Assembly (NCBI RefSeq): GCF_000559085.1
Contig: NZ_JALN02000001.1
Span: forward strand, 1,922,001-1,986,000
DNA from: Mycolicibacterium aromaticivorans JS19b1 = JCM 16368
Lineage (GTDB): Bacteria; Actinomycetota; Actinomycetes; Mycobacteriales; Mycobacteriaceae
Length of the DNA stretch: 64,000 nt
Reading direction: 5' to 3'
Of the stretch, positions 1 through 8,370 are shown in pieces. The stretch's first letter is position 1; each line of letters opens with the position of its first letter. The position numbers were made by a program, and so were the translations under genes. The notes under the pieces are model-generated. The model was given only the letters and a program-made list of their open reading frames with translations, searched no databases and was not told the origin of the DNA.

Positions 1-283
1 CGCCGATGGGGTAGAGCGATCGCAACAGCCGAGGCAGCCGCTCCATGAAGAAGATCGAGTGCTGCTCGACGGCAGCGCCGAGTTGAGGATGCATGTTCTG
101 CATCGATCCGGCCCATGGCCCCTGCAGCAGCCCGCGCCAGTCACCGAAGTATTTCCACGTCAGCGACTCGGGCCCGAGTACCGCCGGCGGGCTGTCATAC
201 CCGGCGTCGGTCACCGGGCAGCCGGCCGCCACGTGCGCGCCCTCGCTGGTGACGGGGCACGTTTCGGAAGTATCTTGACTCAA
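1..283 (-). CDS. MpaB-like oxygenase (DUF2236), 5' end only
   Basis: This is the first 94 codons of a gene that continues beyond the left edge. The minus-strand translation contains the run FGDWRGLLQGPW, then a segment with MHPQLGAAVEQHS and FFMERLPRLLRSLYPIG. That pattern is typical of the DUF2236/MpaB oxygenase family (relatives of latex-clearing protein, often heme-dependent). The family's catalytic residues are outside the window. I place the start at a TTG (281-283) because a GGGAAGG ribosome-binding site lies 7 nt upstream and no ATG or GTG fits. The gene is divergent from the TetR gene at 352 with a 68-bp spacer, so it is the likely target of that regulator. Family assignment is fairly sure; the substrate is unknown. 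Confidence 0.7.
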   Translation of the reverse strand, partial: MSQDTSETCPVTSEGAHVAAGCPVTDAGYDSPPAVLGPESLTWKYFGDWRGLLQGPWAGSMQNMHPQLGAAVEQHSIFFMERLPRLLRSLYPIG

Positions 284-314
284 CTGGTGACCTTCCCAAG
301 GAAGCCTGGCATTT

Positions 315-332
315 TGACTACATACGTTGTCA
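315..332. promoter_or_regulatory. candidate TetR operator between divergent genes
   Basis: An imperfect inverted repeat of 9+9 bp (TGACTACAT and ACGTTGTCA, 7 of 9 positions complementary) lies in the 68-bp space between the MpaB-like gene and the TetR gene. Its position in a divergent promoter is typical of TetR autoregulatory operators. Binding is inferred. Confidence 0.45.
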
Positions 333-351
333 CCAAGAGCTTAGGAGCGAT

Positions 352-948
352 GTGACGCCGGGTCAACGACGGGGCCGCTGGTCCGGCGTCCCGCTGCCGG
401 ACCGGCAGGCGCTGCGCAGAGACGAACTGATCAGCGCCGGCGTCACGCTGCTCGGCAGCCCCGGCGGCCCAGCGCTGACGGTGCGGGCGGTCTGCCGCCA
501 CGCCGGCCTGACCGAGCGGTACTTCTACGAAAGCTTTTCCGACCGTGACGAGTTCGTCCGAGCCGTGTACGACGACGTCTGCAATCGCGCCATGACTGCG
601 TTGATGTCGGCCGCGACACCGCGCGCGGCAGTCGAACAGTTCGTGAGTCTGATGGTGGACGATCCGGTTCGGGGCCGCGTGCTGCTGCTGGCGCCGCAGG
701 TCGAAGCCGTGCTGATCCACTCCGGCGCCGAGTGGATGCCCAGCTTCATCGAGCTGTTGCAGAGCAAGCTGACCGCGATCAGCGATCCGGTGCTGCAGAA
801 GATGATGGCCACCGGGTTGATCGGGGCGCTGACAGCCCTGTTCACCGCCTACCTCGACGGCCAGCTTCCCGCGTCGCGCGAGCAGTTCATCGATTACTGC
901 GTAGACCTGCTGCTCACCCCGACGGCGAGTTATCCGCCGGCGACCTGA
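352..948 (+). CDS. TetR-family transcriptional regulator
   Basis: This 198-residue protein has the size and layout of TetR repressors. An N-terminal helix-turn-helix (about residues 40-66, with TVRAVCRHAGLTERYFYESF) is followed by a helical ligand-binding domain. The GTG start at 352 has an AGGAG site at 343-347. It probably represses the divergent MpaB-like gene and itself through the palindrome at 315-332. The 3' end overlaps the 3' end of the convergent secreted-protein gene by 19 bp. The ligand is unknown. Confidence 0.85.
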   Translation: MTPGQRRGRWSGVPLPDRQALRRDELISAGVTLLGSPGGPALTVRAVCRHAGLTERYFYESFSDRDEFVRAVYDDVCNRAMTALMSAATPRAAVEQFVSLMVDDPVRGRVLLLAPQVEAVLIHSGAEWMPSFIELLQSKLTAISDPVLQKMMATGLIGALTALFTAYLDGQLPASREQFIDYCVDLLLTPTASYPPAT

Positions 949-1400
949 CCCGCTACACCCGGAACGTTGCCGGTCTGATCCAGCTCGCTCGACGCGCTCT
1001 GATCCGCTTCGGCTTGGGCCTTGGCGAGCTGCTCCTCATAGTCGGCACGAGCCTGGCGACCCTCGGGGCTACCGATTGAGTTACCCGGTACGCCGGCCGT
1101 CGCGAAAGTGTTGTTGCAGTTCAGGTAGAGCAACACGCGGTTGCCGGCGTTGGTGCCGCTGGAGTCGAGGAAGTCGGCGCTGCGCGATCCGGTGACGATG
1201 CATTGGTCGGTCGGCAGGAAGCTGCCGACCCGGGTGGCAATGGTCGCCGACTGACCGGCGTCGCTGATCGCCTGCGCCGCATCAGCATAGGTCTGGCCAG
1301 CGTATTCGTTGGTTGCCGACGCGGTGCCGGAGCCGAACATCGCAACCGATGCCACCGCCGAACCGAGCGCACCGACGCCGAGGACCAAATAGTTCTTCAT
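930..1400 (-). CDS. small secreted protein with Sec signal peptide
   Basis: This encodes 156 residues. Residues 1-31 form a clear signal peptide (MKNYLVLG..., hydrophobic core, cleavage near ASA-TN). The mature part begins with a stretch resembling a single PASTA-like repeat (YAGQTYADAAQAISDAG), then a two-cysteine segment (DQCIVTGS and LNCNN) and an acidic/Ala-rich tail with AKAQAEADQSASSEL. The ATG at 1400 has a GGAGG site 5 nt upstream (1406-1410). In-frame upstream extension is possible but would spoil the signal peptide. It is probably an exported envelope protein of unknown function, similar in style to the product at 17789. Confidence 0.75.
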   Translation of the reverse strand: MKNYLVLGVGALGSAVASVAMFGSGTASATNEYAGQTYADAAQAISDAGQSATIATRVGSFLPTDQCIVTGSRSADFLDSSGTNAGNRVLLYLNCNNTFATAGVPGNSIGSPEGRQARADYEEQLAKAQAEADQSASSELDQTGNVPGVAGQVAGG

Positions 1401-1545
1401 CGCGACCTCCGACATGTGCGTTGCCTGGGCATTTGCGTACCAAATGCTGGATGTTTCCGGTGCGCAAATAGTACGACGGGTCGTAAGAGTCTGCAGTCCG
1501 GCGGACGAGGGCCGCGAACCGTTACCAACATGCCGCAGGGGGAAC

Positions 1546-1575
1546 TTGAATGTCACCGAGATACACAGATATATT
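1546..1575 (+). promoter_or_regulatory. putative desA1 promoter
   Basis: TTGAAT (1546-1551) and TATATT (1570-1575) are separated by 18 bp, upstream of desA1, and fit -35 and -10 consensus. The next 36 bp form the leader, ending in a GGAGGG site before the ATG at 1612. Confidence 0.5.
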
Positions 1576-1611
1576 GAGTGCAACCACTAGGAACAGATAA
1601 CTGGAGGGTTC

Positions 1612-2607
1612 ATGTCGAAAGACCTGACCGACCTCGATCTCCTGCACGAGCTGGAACCGGTGGCGGAGAAACTCATCAACCGCCACATGACGATGATGAA
1701 GGACTGGAACCCCCACGACTACATCCCGTGGTCGGACGGCAAAAACTACTACGCCCTCGGCGGCCAGGACTGGGATCCCGAGCAGTCGAAGCTCTCCGAA
1801 GTCGCCCGCACGGCGATGGTGCAGAACCTCCTGACCGAGGACAACCTGCCCGCCTACCACCGCGAGATCGCGATGAACTTCTCGATGGACGGCCCGTGGG
1901 GCTACTGGGTGAACCGGTGGACCGCCGAGGAGAACCGGCACGGCATCTCGATCCGCGACTACCTGGTGGTCACCCGCAACTGCGATCCCGTCGAGCTCGA
2001 AGAGCTGCGGATGGAACAGATGACCCGCGGCTTCTCGCCGGGCCAGAACCAGCAGGGCGATCTGTTCGCCGAGAGCCTGTTCGACTCGGTCATGTACGTC
2101 AGCTTCCAGGAACTGGCGACCCGGGTGTCGCACCGCAATACCGGCAAGGCCTGCAACGACCCCGTCGCCGAGCAGCTGCTGGCCCGGATCTCCAACGACG
2201 AGAACCTGCACATGATCTTCTACCGCGACGTCAGCGAGGCCGGTTTCGACGTGGCCCCCAACCAGGCGATGAAGTCCCTGCACCGGGTGCTGCGCAACTT
2301 CAAGATGCCCGGATACACCGTGCCGGACTTCCGGCGCAAGGCCGTCATCATCGCCATGGGCGGCGTATACGACCTGCGTATCCACCTCGACGACGTGGTG
2401 ATGCCAGTGCTCAAGAAGTGGCGCATCTTCGAGCGCGACGACTTCACCGGCGAAGCTGCGGCAATGCGCGACGACCTGGCGAACCTGATCACGGAAATCG
2501 AAGAGGCCTGCGACAAGTTCGAAGAGTCCAAGGCTCGCAAGCTCGAGCGCGACGCGCGCCTCGCCGAGAAGCGCAGCGCCAAGGCATTGGCAGGGGCGGC
2601 AACATAG
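1612..2607 (+). CDS. desA1: acyl-ACP desaturase DesA1
   Basis: This soluble diiron desaturase introduces a double bond into acyl-ACP during mycolic-acid precursor synthesis. The protein is 331 residues, and near-identical segments to M. tuberculosis Rv0824c are recognisable (PWNPHDYIPWSDGKNYYALG-type N terminus). Predicted iron ligands are E76, E107 and H110 in EENRHG, E167, and E197 and H200 in DENLH. The C terminus is a charged helix. It lies directly upstream of the dihydrouridine synthase gene, and the stop codon abuts that frame. In M. tuberculosis it is essential and controlled by the repressor MadR; I did not identify a MadR site with confidence here. Confidence 0.95.
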   Translation: MSKDLTDLDLLHELEPVAEKLINRHMTMMKDWNPHDYIPWSDGKNYYALGGQDWDPEQSKLSEVARTAMVQNLLTEDNLPAYHREIAMNFSMDGPWGYWVNRWTAEENRHGISIRDYLVVTRNCDPVELEELRMEQMTRGFSPGQNQQGDLFAESLFDSVMYVSFQELATRVSHRNTGKACNDPVAEQLLARISNDENLHMIFYRDVSEAGFDVAPNQAMKSLHRVLRNFKMPGYTVPDFRRKAVIIAMGGVYDLRIHLDDVVMPVLKKWRIFERDDFTGEAAAMRDDLANLITEIEEACDKFEESKARKLERDARLAEKRSAKALAGAAT

Positions 2608-3767
2608 TCGACATCGCACCAGCGGCCACCGGGCTGCGGATCGGGCCTTTCGCCCTCCGCAGCCCGGTTGTCTTGGCGCCCATGGCCGGCGTCACCAACG
2701 TCGCGTTCCGCACCCTGTGCCGCGAGCTCGAGGAGGCACGAGCCGGAACGGTGTCGGGCCTCTATGTCTGCGAGATGGTCACCGCCCGCGCGCTCGTCGA
2801 ACGTCACCCGGTCACCCTGCACATGACGACGTTCGCTCCACAGGAGTCGCCACGTTCGTTGCAGCTCTACACGGTTGATCCGGCAACGACCTATGAGGCC
2901 GCCCGGATGATCGTCACCGAGGACCTCGCCGACCACATCGACATGAACTTCGGCTGCCCGGTGCCCAAGGTGACCCGTCGCGGCGGCGGGGCCGCGCTGC
3001 CGTACAAGCGACGCCTCTTCGGCCAGATCGTGGCCGCCGCCGTCCGCGCCACCGCGGGCACCTCAGTGCCGGTGACCGTGAAATTCCGGATCGGCATCGA
3101 CGACGACCACCGCACCCACCTCGACGCAGGCCGGATCGCCGAGCAGGAGGGCGCCGCGGCGGTCGCGCTGCATGCGCGCACCGCCGCCCAGCGATATTCC
3201 GGGACCGCCGACTGGGACGAGATCGCCCGCCTCAAGGACGCGGTGACGACGATCCCGGTCCTCGGCAACGGCGACATCTTCGAGGCCAACGACGCCCTGG
3301 CGATGATGGCCTCCACCGGGTGTGACGGAGTCGTCATCGGTCGCGGTTGCCTGGGCCGGCCCTGGCTGTTCGCGGAGCTCTCGGCGGCGTTCACCGGCTC
3401 GCCGACGCCGACCCCGCCGACGCTCGGCGAAGTCACCGACATCATCCGCCGCCACGGCGAGCTGCTGGCCGATCACTTCGGCGAAGACAAGGGCATGCGC
3501 GACATCCGCAAGCACGTCGCCTGGTATCTGCACGGCTTCCCCGCAGGCGCCGACATCCGGCGGGCGTTGGCACTGGTAAAGACCCTGGCGGAGCTCGACA
3601 GCCTGCTCGACCGCCTCGACCGCGACATCCCGTTTCCGGATGCCGCAACGGGGCCGCGGGGCCGGCAGGGGTCGGCGTCGTCGGTCACCCTGCCGGAAGG
3701 CTGGCTCGACGACCCCGACGACTGCACGGTGCCTGCGGGGGCCGATGTGATGAACTCCGGAGGCTGA
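2604..3767 (+). CDS. dus: tRNA-dihydrouridine synthase (Rv0823c-like)
   Basis: This FMN-dependent enzyme reduces uridine to dihydrouridine in tRNA. The protein has the TIM-barrel signature PVVLAPMAGVTN, MNFGCPVPKV with the catalytic Cys, the FMN-binding GNGDI, and a C-terminal helical domain, matching Rv0823c closely. The start is unresolved. The conserved N terminus (LRIGPFALRSPVV) begins about 10 codons after the desA1 stop, yet this frame has no ATG, GTG or TTG close upstream; only ATA at 2604 and ATT at 2586 are placed suitably. I use 2604 as a nominal start. Position suggests translational coupling to desA1. Confidence 0.88.
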   Translation: MVDIAPAATGLRIGPFALRSPVVLAPMAGVTNVAFRTLCRELEEARAGTVSGLYVCEMVTARALVERHPVTLHMTTFAPQESPRSLQLYTVDPATTYEAARMIVTEDLADHIDMNFGCPVPKVTRRGGGAALPYKRRLFGQIVAAAVRATAGTSVPVTVKFRIGIDDDHRTHLDAGRIAEQEGAAAVALHARTAAQRYSGTADWDEIARLKDAVTTIPVLGNGDIFEANDALAMMASTGCDGVVIGRGCLGRPWLFAELSAAFTGSPTPTPPTLGEVTDIIRRHGELLADHFGEDKGMRDIRKHVAWYLHGFPAGADIRRALALVKTLAELDSLLDRLDRDIPFPDAATGPRGRQGSASSVTLPEGWLDDPDDCTVPAGADVMNSGG

Positions 3768-3834
3768 ACCGAGACGGTCCCGACACCTGTGCGAGCTAGC
3801 GGTTCGACGGCTTGTCTCAGTACGATGGTGATCT

Positions 3835-3890
3835 TGTCTTGTCGCGGGCCGCTGGAGTGGCGGACAGCCACCGACTGCTGCTACAAGACA
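3835..3890 (+). other. inverted repeats in leader of LCP gene
   Basis: The 234-bp gap before the LCP gene contains a perfect 8-bp inverted pair, TGTCTTGT (3835-3842) and ACAAGACA (3883-3890). They flank a smaller hairpin, GTGGC-5 nt-GCCAC (3857-3871). Together they could fold into a stem with an internal hairpin in the 5' untranslated region. No known RNA family is recognised. Confidence 0.3.
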
Positions 3891-4001
3891 TAGGACAGTT
3901 GAGACGGCCGCGCATCGATGCCGGCCGAGGTGTCGGTACCGCCGGACCATCATTTGCATGCGCGTCGATGCGCACGACCCAGAGTCGGAGGCGACTGGAA
4001 C

Positions 4002-5990
4002 ATGAGTGACGGCGGCAACGCCACTCCTGGCCAGCACCGCGCCCCCGATGAGGGCGACCGGGTGACCAGGACTCCTCGAGCCGCGGCCGGCGCCGCGCCC
4101 TGGGAGCGGGTGACAGCGTCCGCTCCCCCGAGCGGCAACCACACCCAGGGCGTCACCGTCGCCGACCTGATCGCGAAGGTATCCGGCTCCCGAGCCGCGA
4201 TCGAGCCCGCCCGGCACCGTGCCGAGGACGACGAGTACGAAGACGACGTCACAGATCTCCCCGACCTGACCGATCTCACCGAGCCCATCCCGGTCGTCAC
4301 CGCCGCGTACGCCGACGAAGTGCCCGACCTCGAGGCGATTCGACGCGCGCGCGGTGCGTTGGCCGCTGACCCCGACCCGGCGCCGGCGAGCACGACGACG
4401 AAGAAGGCCAAGTCGCGCCGCAAGCCCGTGCTGCTGGCCGGGCGATCCGCTGCGGCGCTGTTCGCGGTGTCGGCCCTGGTGCTGACCGGCGGCGCCTGGC
4501 AGTGGCAGTCCACCAAGAACAATCTGCTGCGCAATGTCGCGGCGCTGGACACCAATTCGCGCGACATCATCGATCCGAACGCGCAGTTCGGTGACGAGAA
4601 CTTCCTGATCGTCGGCGTCGACAGCCGCAGCGGCGCCAACGGCGAGATGGGTGCCGGCACCACCCAAGACGCGGGCGGCGCCCGGTCGGACACAGTGATG
4701 CTGGTCAACGTCCCCGCTGACCGCAAGCGCGTCGTCGTGGTGTCGTTCCCCCGCGACTTGGCCATCACTCCCGCGTATTGCCAGGCGTGGGACCCCGACA
4801 CCGGTAAGTACGGCCCGGTCACCGACAAGGCCACCGGCCAGATCAGTGACGACTACCGCTACACCGAGACGAAGCTGAACTCCGCGTACGCCTATGGCGG
4901 GCCGAAATGCCTGGTCAAAGTCATTCAGAAGATGTCGGGGCTGTCGATCAACCGGTTCATGGCTGTCGACTTCGCCGGTTTCGCCAAGATGGTCGATGCG
5001 GTCGGCGGCGTCGAGGTGTGCAGCACCACTCCGCTGAAGGACTACGAGCTGGGCACGGTGCTGGAGAAGGCGGGCCGCCAGACGCTCGACGGCCACACCG
5101 CGCTCAACTACGTCCGCGCCCGCCAGGTCACCACCGAGCTCAACGGCGACTACGGCCGCATCAAGCGCCAGCAGCTGTTCCTGTCCTCACTACTGCGCTC
5201 GATCATCTCCAAAGACACCTTGTTCAGCCTCACCAAGCTGAACAACGTGGTCAACGAATTCATCGACGACACCTACGTGGACAACGTCCGGACCAAGGAC
5301 CTGGTCGACCTCGGCCAGTCGCTGCAGGGCGTCAACGCGGGCCGAATCACGTTCGTCACCGTGCCCACCACCGGAATCACCGACGCCGACGGCAACGAAC
5401 CGCCGCGCACCCATGACATCCGCGCGTTGTTCGACGCGATCATCAACGACGATCCGCTGCCCGGCGAGAACGACACCAATGCGACGACCAGCCCGATGAC
5501 GGCGTCGCAGAACGCCATTCAGGCGGCCAAGCCCGGCCAGCTCGAGCAGCCCGCACAAACCACGCAGACCGAATTGGTCAACGCCGTGACCACCGATCCG
5601 CAGGACATCACAGTGCAGGTGTCGAACTCCACCGGCCAGGACGGGCTGGGCTCGACCGCCGCCACCGCGCTGAAGCAACATGGTTTCCACGTGCTGGCCC
5701 CGGACGACTACACCGGCGCCGTCACCGCGACCACGGTGATGTTCTCGGCCGGCAACGAGCAAGCCGCCGCCACCGTCGCCGCGGCGTTCCCGGCCGCGCA
5801 GATGGAGCGGATGGACGGCCTTGGCGAAACCGTTCAGGTGGTGCTCGGGCCCGATTTCAGCAGTGTCGCCGCCCCGCCGCCGAGCGGATCGGCCGTCAGC
5901 GTGCAGGTCAGCCACAACTCCAAGAGCACCCCCACCGCGCTCCCCGAGGACCTCACGGTCACCAACGCCGCGGACGTCACCTGCGAATAA
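4002..5990 (+). CDS. LytR-CpsA-Psr (LCP) cell-wall ligase
   Basis: This 662-residue protein corresponds to Rv0822c. LCP enzymes transfer arabinogalactan or other glycopolymers from a lipid carrier to peptidoglycan. Residues 1-140 are a long disordered, acidic cytoplasmic region. A single transmembrane helix follows (about 142-165), then the extracytoplasmic LCP domain (VGVDSRSG, ARSDTVMLV, FPRDLAI, and LNYVRARQVTTELNGDYGR near its end). A LytR_C domain comes last (about residues 530-620, TVQVSNSTGQDGLGS...). The ATG at 4002 follows GGAG at 3987-3990. It is in the same direction as dus and desA1 but separated by 234 bp. Confidence 0.9.
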   Translation: MSDGGNATPGQHRAPDEGDRVTRTPRAAAGAAPWERVTASAPPSGNHTQGVTVADLIAKVSGSRAAIEPARHRAEDDEYEDDVTDLPDLTDLTEPIPVVTAAYADEVPDLEAIRRARGALAADPDPAPASTTTKKAKSRRKPVLLAGRSAAALFAVSALVLTGGAWQWQSTKNNLLRNVAALDTNSRDIIDPNAQFGDENFLIVGVDSRSGANGEMGAGTTQDAGGARSDTVMLVNVPADRKRVVVVSFPRDLAITPAYCQAWDPDTGKYGPVTDKATGQISDDYRYTETKLNSAYAYGGPKCLVKVIQKMSGLSINRFMAVDFAGFAKMVDAVGGVEVCSTTPLKDYELGTVLEKAGRQTLDGHTALNYVRARQVTTELNGDYGRIKRQQLFLSSLLRSIISKDTLFSLTKLNNVVNEFIDDTYVDNVRTKDLVDLGQSLQGVNAGRITFVTVPTTGITDADGNEPPRTHDIRALFDAIINDDPLPGENDTNATTSPMTASQNAIQAAKPGQLEQPAQTTQTELVNAVTTDPQDITVQVSNSTGQDGLGSTAATALKQHGFHVLAPDDYTGAVTATTVMFSAGNEQAAATVAAAFPAAQMERMDGLGETVQVVLGPDFSSVAAPPPSGSAVSVQVSHNSKSTPTALPEDLTVTNAADVTCE

Positions 5991-6012
5991 GCCGAGATGT
6001 GTGGCAGTTCGC

Positions 6013-6034
6013 GTTCATTCACCGTTCGTTCATT
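6013..6034 (+). promoter_or_regulatory. Pho-box-like direct repeat before phoU
   Basis: Two tandem 11-nt units, GTTCATTCACC (6013-6023) and GTTCGTTCATT (6024-6034), match at 8 of 11 positions. A further GTTCGC lies just upstream at 6007. The spacing and GTTCA core fit the direct-repeat site recognised by SenX3-RegX3/PhoB-type regulators, and a similar repeat precedes pstS. Regulation by RegX3 is inferred. Confidence 0.5.
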
Positions 6035-6080
6035 CCCCCTCGGCATACTGGCAGCACTTGCAGAAAGTAGGGTGGATGGC

Positions 6081-6746
6081 ATGCGGACCGCGTACCACGA
6101 GCAACTCGATGCTCTAACCAACCAGCTGGCTGAAATGTGCCGGATGGCCGGTGTCGCGATGGAAAGAGCGACACAGGCCCTTCTTCAGGCCGATCTGGCG
6201 CTGGCCGAGCAGGTCATCACCGACCACGACAAAATTTCCTCTGCCAGTGCCCGCGCAGAGGAAGCCGCCTTCGTGCTGCTAGCGCTGCAGGCGCCGGTCG
6301 CCGGCGACCTGCGTGCGGTTGTGAGTTCGATTCAGATCGTCGCCGACGTCGATCGAATGGGAGCCTTGGCCCTGCACGTCGCCAAGATCGCCCGCCGTCG
6401 CCACCCGCAGCACGCGCTTCCGGAAGAGGTGAATGGTTACTTTGCCGAAATGGGTCGTGTCGCAGTGGAACTCGGTGAGAGCGCCCGCGAAGTTCTGTTG
6501 TCGCGCGACCCCGAAAAGGCTCGGCGGATCCGGGAAGAAGACGACGCGATGGACGACCTGCACCGCCATCTCTTCACGGTGCTGATGGACCGCGAGTGGA
6601 AGCACGGCGTCGCCGCGGCAGTGGACGTCACGCTGCTAGGCCGGTTCTACGAACGCTTCGCCGACCATACCGTCGAGATCTCGCGGCGGGTGATCTTCCA
6701 GGTGACCGGTCGATTACCGCAAGACGAGGAAATCTCCACCTACTGA
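6081..6746 (+). CDS. phoU: phosphate signalling protein PhoU (PhoY2-like)
   Basis: This protein of 221 residues is made of two PhoU three-helix repeats. It links the Pst phosphate transporter to the SenX3-RegX3 two-component system and damps the phosphate-starvation response when phosphate is plentiful. Characteristic segments are [12 protein letters not shown] at the N terminus, [22 protein letters not shown] in the first repeat and [19 protein letters not shown] in the second. The ATG at 6081 gives the usual family N terminus. It converges with the orphan regulator gene at 6766, and the pst operon lies just beyond. Confidence 0.93.
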   Translation: MRTAYHEQLDALTNQLAEMCRMAGVAMERATQALLQADLALAEQVITDHDKISSASARAEEAAFVLLALQAPVAGDLRAVVSSIQIVADVDRMGALALHVAKIARRRHPQHALPEEVNGYFAEMGRVAVELGESAREVLLSRDPEKARRIREEDDAMDDLHRHLFTVLMDREWKHGVAAAVDVTLLGRFYERFADHTVEISRRVIFQVTGRLPQDEEISTY

Positions 6747-6765
6747 CGTTGGGCCGGCCCTCCGC

Positions 6766-7485
6766 TCAGGTGTAAATCGAGGGAACGATTCTGTAGCCGG
6801 CGCCCCGGATCGTCCTAATGAATTCGCCGTGTTCGGGGTCGTGCCCAAGCTTCTCCCTCAGCCGCCTCACATGAACCGCCACCGTGTTGGTATCAGACGC
6901 ACGCCCCCAGACGGCATGACTGATCTCGTCACTACTGGCGACGTCACCCTCTCGCTCGATGAGATACATCAGAAGTTCGAGTTCGCGTTGAGTGAGCTGC
7001 ACATGACGCCCGCGTACACGCGTTTCGTGACCGCGCAGATCGACCCGAATCGGTCCGGCTGCGACGATTTTTCGCTCCTGCCGCGAACTACTGCCGAAAG
7101 CGAATGGTGCGATGGCGGTGATGTCGTACGGACGGGAGATAACGGCGGAGGCGCCAGCGGCCAAAGCGGCCCGCACGAGGTCGTTTTCCCCGACCGCGCT
7201 ACCGACGAGGATCGGCACTGTCGACCGGTTCCTCACGGCTGAAGCCACGTCGACCGTGTCCACCGTGTCGGTTCTCGCCGCGATAACGAGTACATCGGGG
7301 GACTCGGCGCCGACAGCAAATAGTGCCTCAGCGCCATCGCGGCACCACGTCGTCTGAATACCGAACGCAGTGGCGTCCTCGATCAACTGCGTGGCGATCG
7401 CTTCGTCACCATCCGTGAGTACAAGAGACCCGCGAGCGGCCACCATATCCGGGCGATCGCGAGAATTCTCCTGGCCGACTACCAT
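6766..7485 (-). CDS. OmpR/PhoB-type regulator with degenerate receiver domain
   Basis: The protein has 239 residues. Residues 18-130 have the fold pattern of a response-regulator receiver, and residues 145-239 form a winged-helix DNA-binding domain (LTQRELELLMYLIEREGDV, TVAVHVRRLREKLG, IRTIRGAGYRI). The usual phospho-acceptor Asp after the third strand is replaced by Ala69 (PDVLVIAA), and the switch Lys by Arg118 (SRPYD). The acidic pair D25/D27 is present. It is therefore probably phosphorylation-independent. It follows pstB on the same strand with an 84-bp gap and faces phoU, so a role in phosphate control is likely but unproven. No kinase gene is adjacent. Confidence 0.8.
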   Translation of the reverse strand: MVVGQENSRDRPDMVAARGSLVLTDGDEAIATQLIEDATAFGIQTTWCRDGAEALFAVGAESPDVLVIAARTDTVDTVDVASAVRNRSTVPILVGSAVGENDLVRAALAAGASAVISRPYDITAIAPFAFGSSSRQERKIVAAGPIRVDLRGHETRVRGRHVQLTQRELELLMYLIEREGDVASSDEISHAVWGRASDTNTVAVHVRRLREKLGHDPEHGEFIRTIRGAGYRIVPSIYT

Positions 7486-7569
7486 GTGGATCCGCCGAAC
7501 TTGGACGCCATGTCCACCCAGCCTTCCGGTATCGCTACTACCTCCCCAGTCGCGAACAACCGTCGGTGG

Positions 7570-8346
7570 CTAGCCGAACCGCCCGGAGATGTAGTCTTCA
7601 GTCGCCTTCTGCCCCGGATTGGAGAACATCCTCTCGGTGTCTCCGATCTCGACCAGACGCCCCGGCTTCCCCGTTGCCTCGAGGTTGAAGAACGCCGTCT
7701 GATCACTCACCCGCGCGGCCTGCTGCATGTTGTGAGTGACGATCACTATCGTGAAGTCTTGTTTCAGTTCGGCGATCAGATCCTCGATCGCGAGCGTCGA
7801 AATCGGGTCGAGCGCCGAGCAAGGCTCGTCCATCAGAAGGACATCGGGTTGCACCGCGATGGCTCGGGCGATGCACAACCGCTGCTGCTGACCGCCCGAC
7901 AATCCGCCGCCGGGCTTGTCCAACCGATCCTTGACCTCGTTCCAGAGGTTGGCGCCCCGCAGAGATCGCTCCGCAACTTCGTTGAGCGTTTTGGTGTTCC
8001 GCAGTCCTTGCAGCCGGAGACCGGCGACAACGTTGTCTTTGATCGACATCGTCGGAAACGGGTTGGGCCGCTGGAAAACCATACCGATGGTCTTCCGAAC
8101 CGCGACGGGATCCACTCCGGCGGCGTAAATGTCCTCACCGTCCAGCAATACGGAACCCTCGACATGCGCGCCCGGGATCACTTCGTGCATCCGGTTCAGA
8201 GCACGCAGGACGGTGGACTTACCGCACCCTGACGGCCCGATGAACGCCGTCACGTTGCGCGGTGGCACCGACATGCTGACGTCGGCGACAGCATGAAACT
8301 GTCCGTAGTAAATGTTGACGTCTTTGAGGTCTATGCGTTTGGCCAT
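7570..8346 (-). CDS. pstB: phosphate ABC transporter ATP-binding protein PstB
   Basis: This 258-residue ATPase drives high-affinity phosphate uptake through PstCA. Walker A is GPSGCGKST (37-45), the ABC signature LSGGQQQR begins at about 149, and Walker B with its Glu is VLLMDEP (169-175). FQRPNPFP in the Q-loop is diagnostic of PstB. It is the last core gene of the pstSCAB operon, 24 bp after pstA, with AGGAG upstream of its ATG. Confidence 0.96.
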   Translation of the reverse strand: MAKRIDLKDVNIYYGQFHAVADVSMSVPPRNVTAFIGPSGCGKSTVLRALNRMHEVIPGAHVEGSVLLDGEDIYAAGVDPVAVRKTIGMVFQRPNPFPTMSIKDNVVAGLRLQGLRNTKTLNEVAERSLRGANLWNEVKDRLDKPGGGLSGGQQQRLCIARAIAVQPDVLLMDEPCSALDPISTLAIEDLIAELKQDFTIVIVTHNMQQAARVSDQTAFFNLEATGKPGRLVEIGDTERMFSNPGQKATEDYISGRFG

Positions 8347-8370
8347 TGAAAGCTCCTGTCGGGCTTCGGA

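Noticed and set aside
1578..2606. Upstream extension of the dihydrouridine synthase frame through all of desA1
   Set aside because: It would overlap desA1 fully in another frame and its translation is Arg/Pro-rich nonsense; homologues start after desA1.
3063..5096. Long antisense open frame of 677 codons opposite dus and the LCP gene
   Set aside because: Low-complexity Arg/Gly/Val-rich translation without domains; a by-product of high GC codon use in the real genes.
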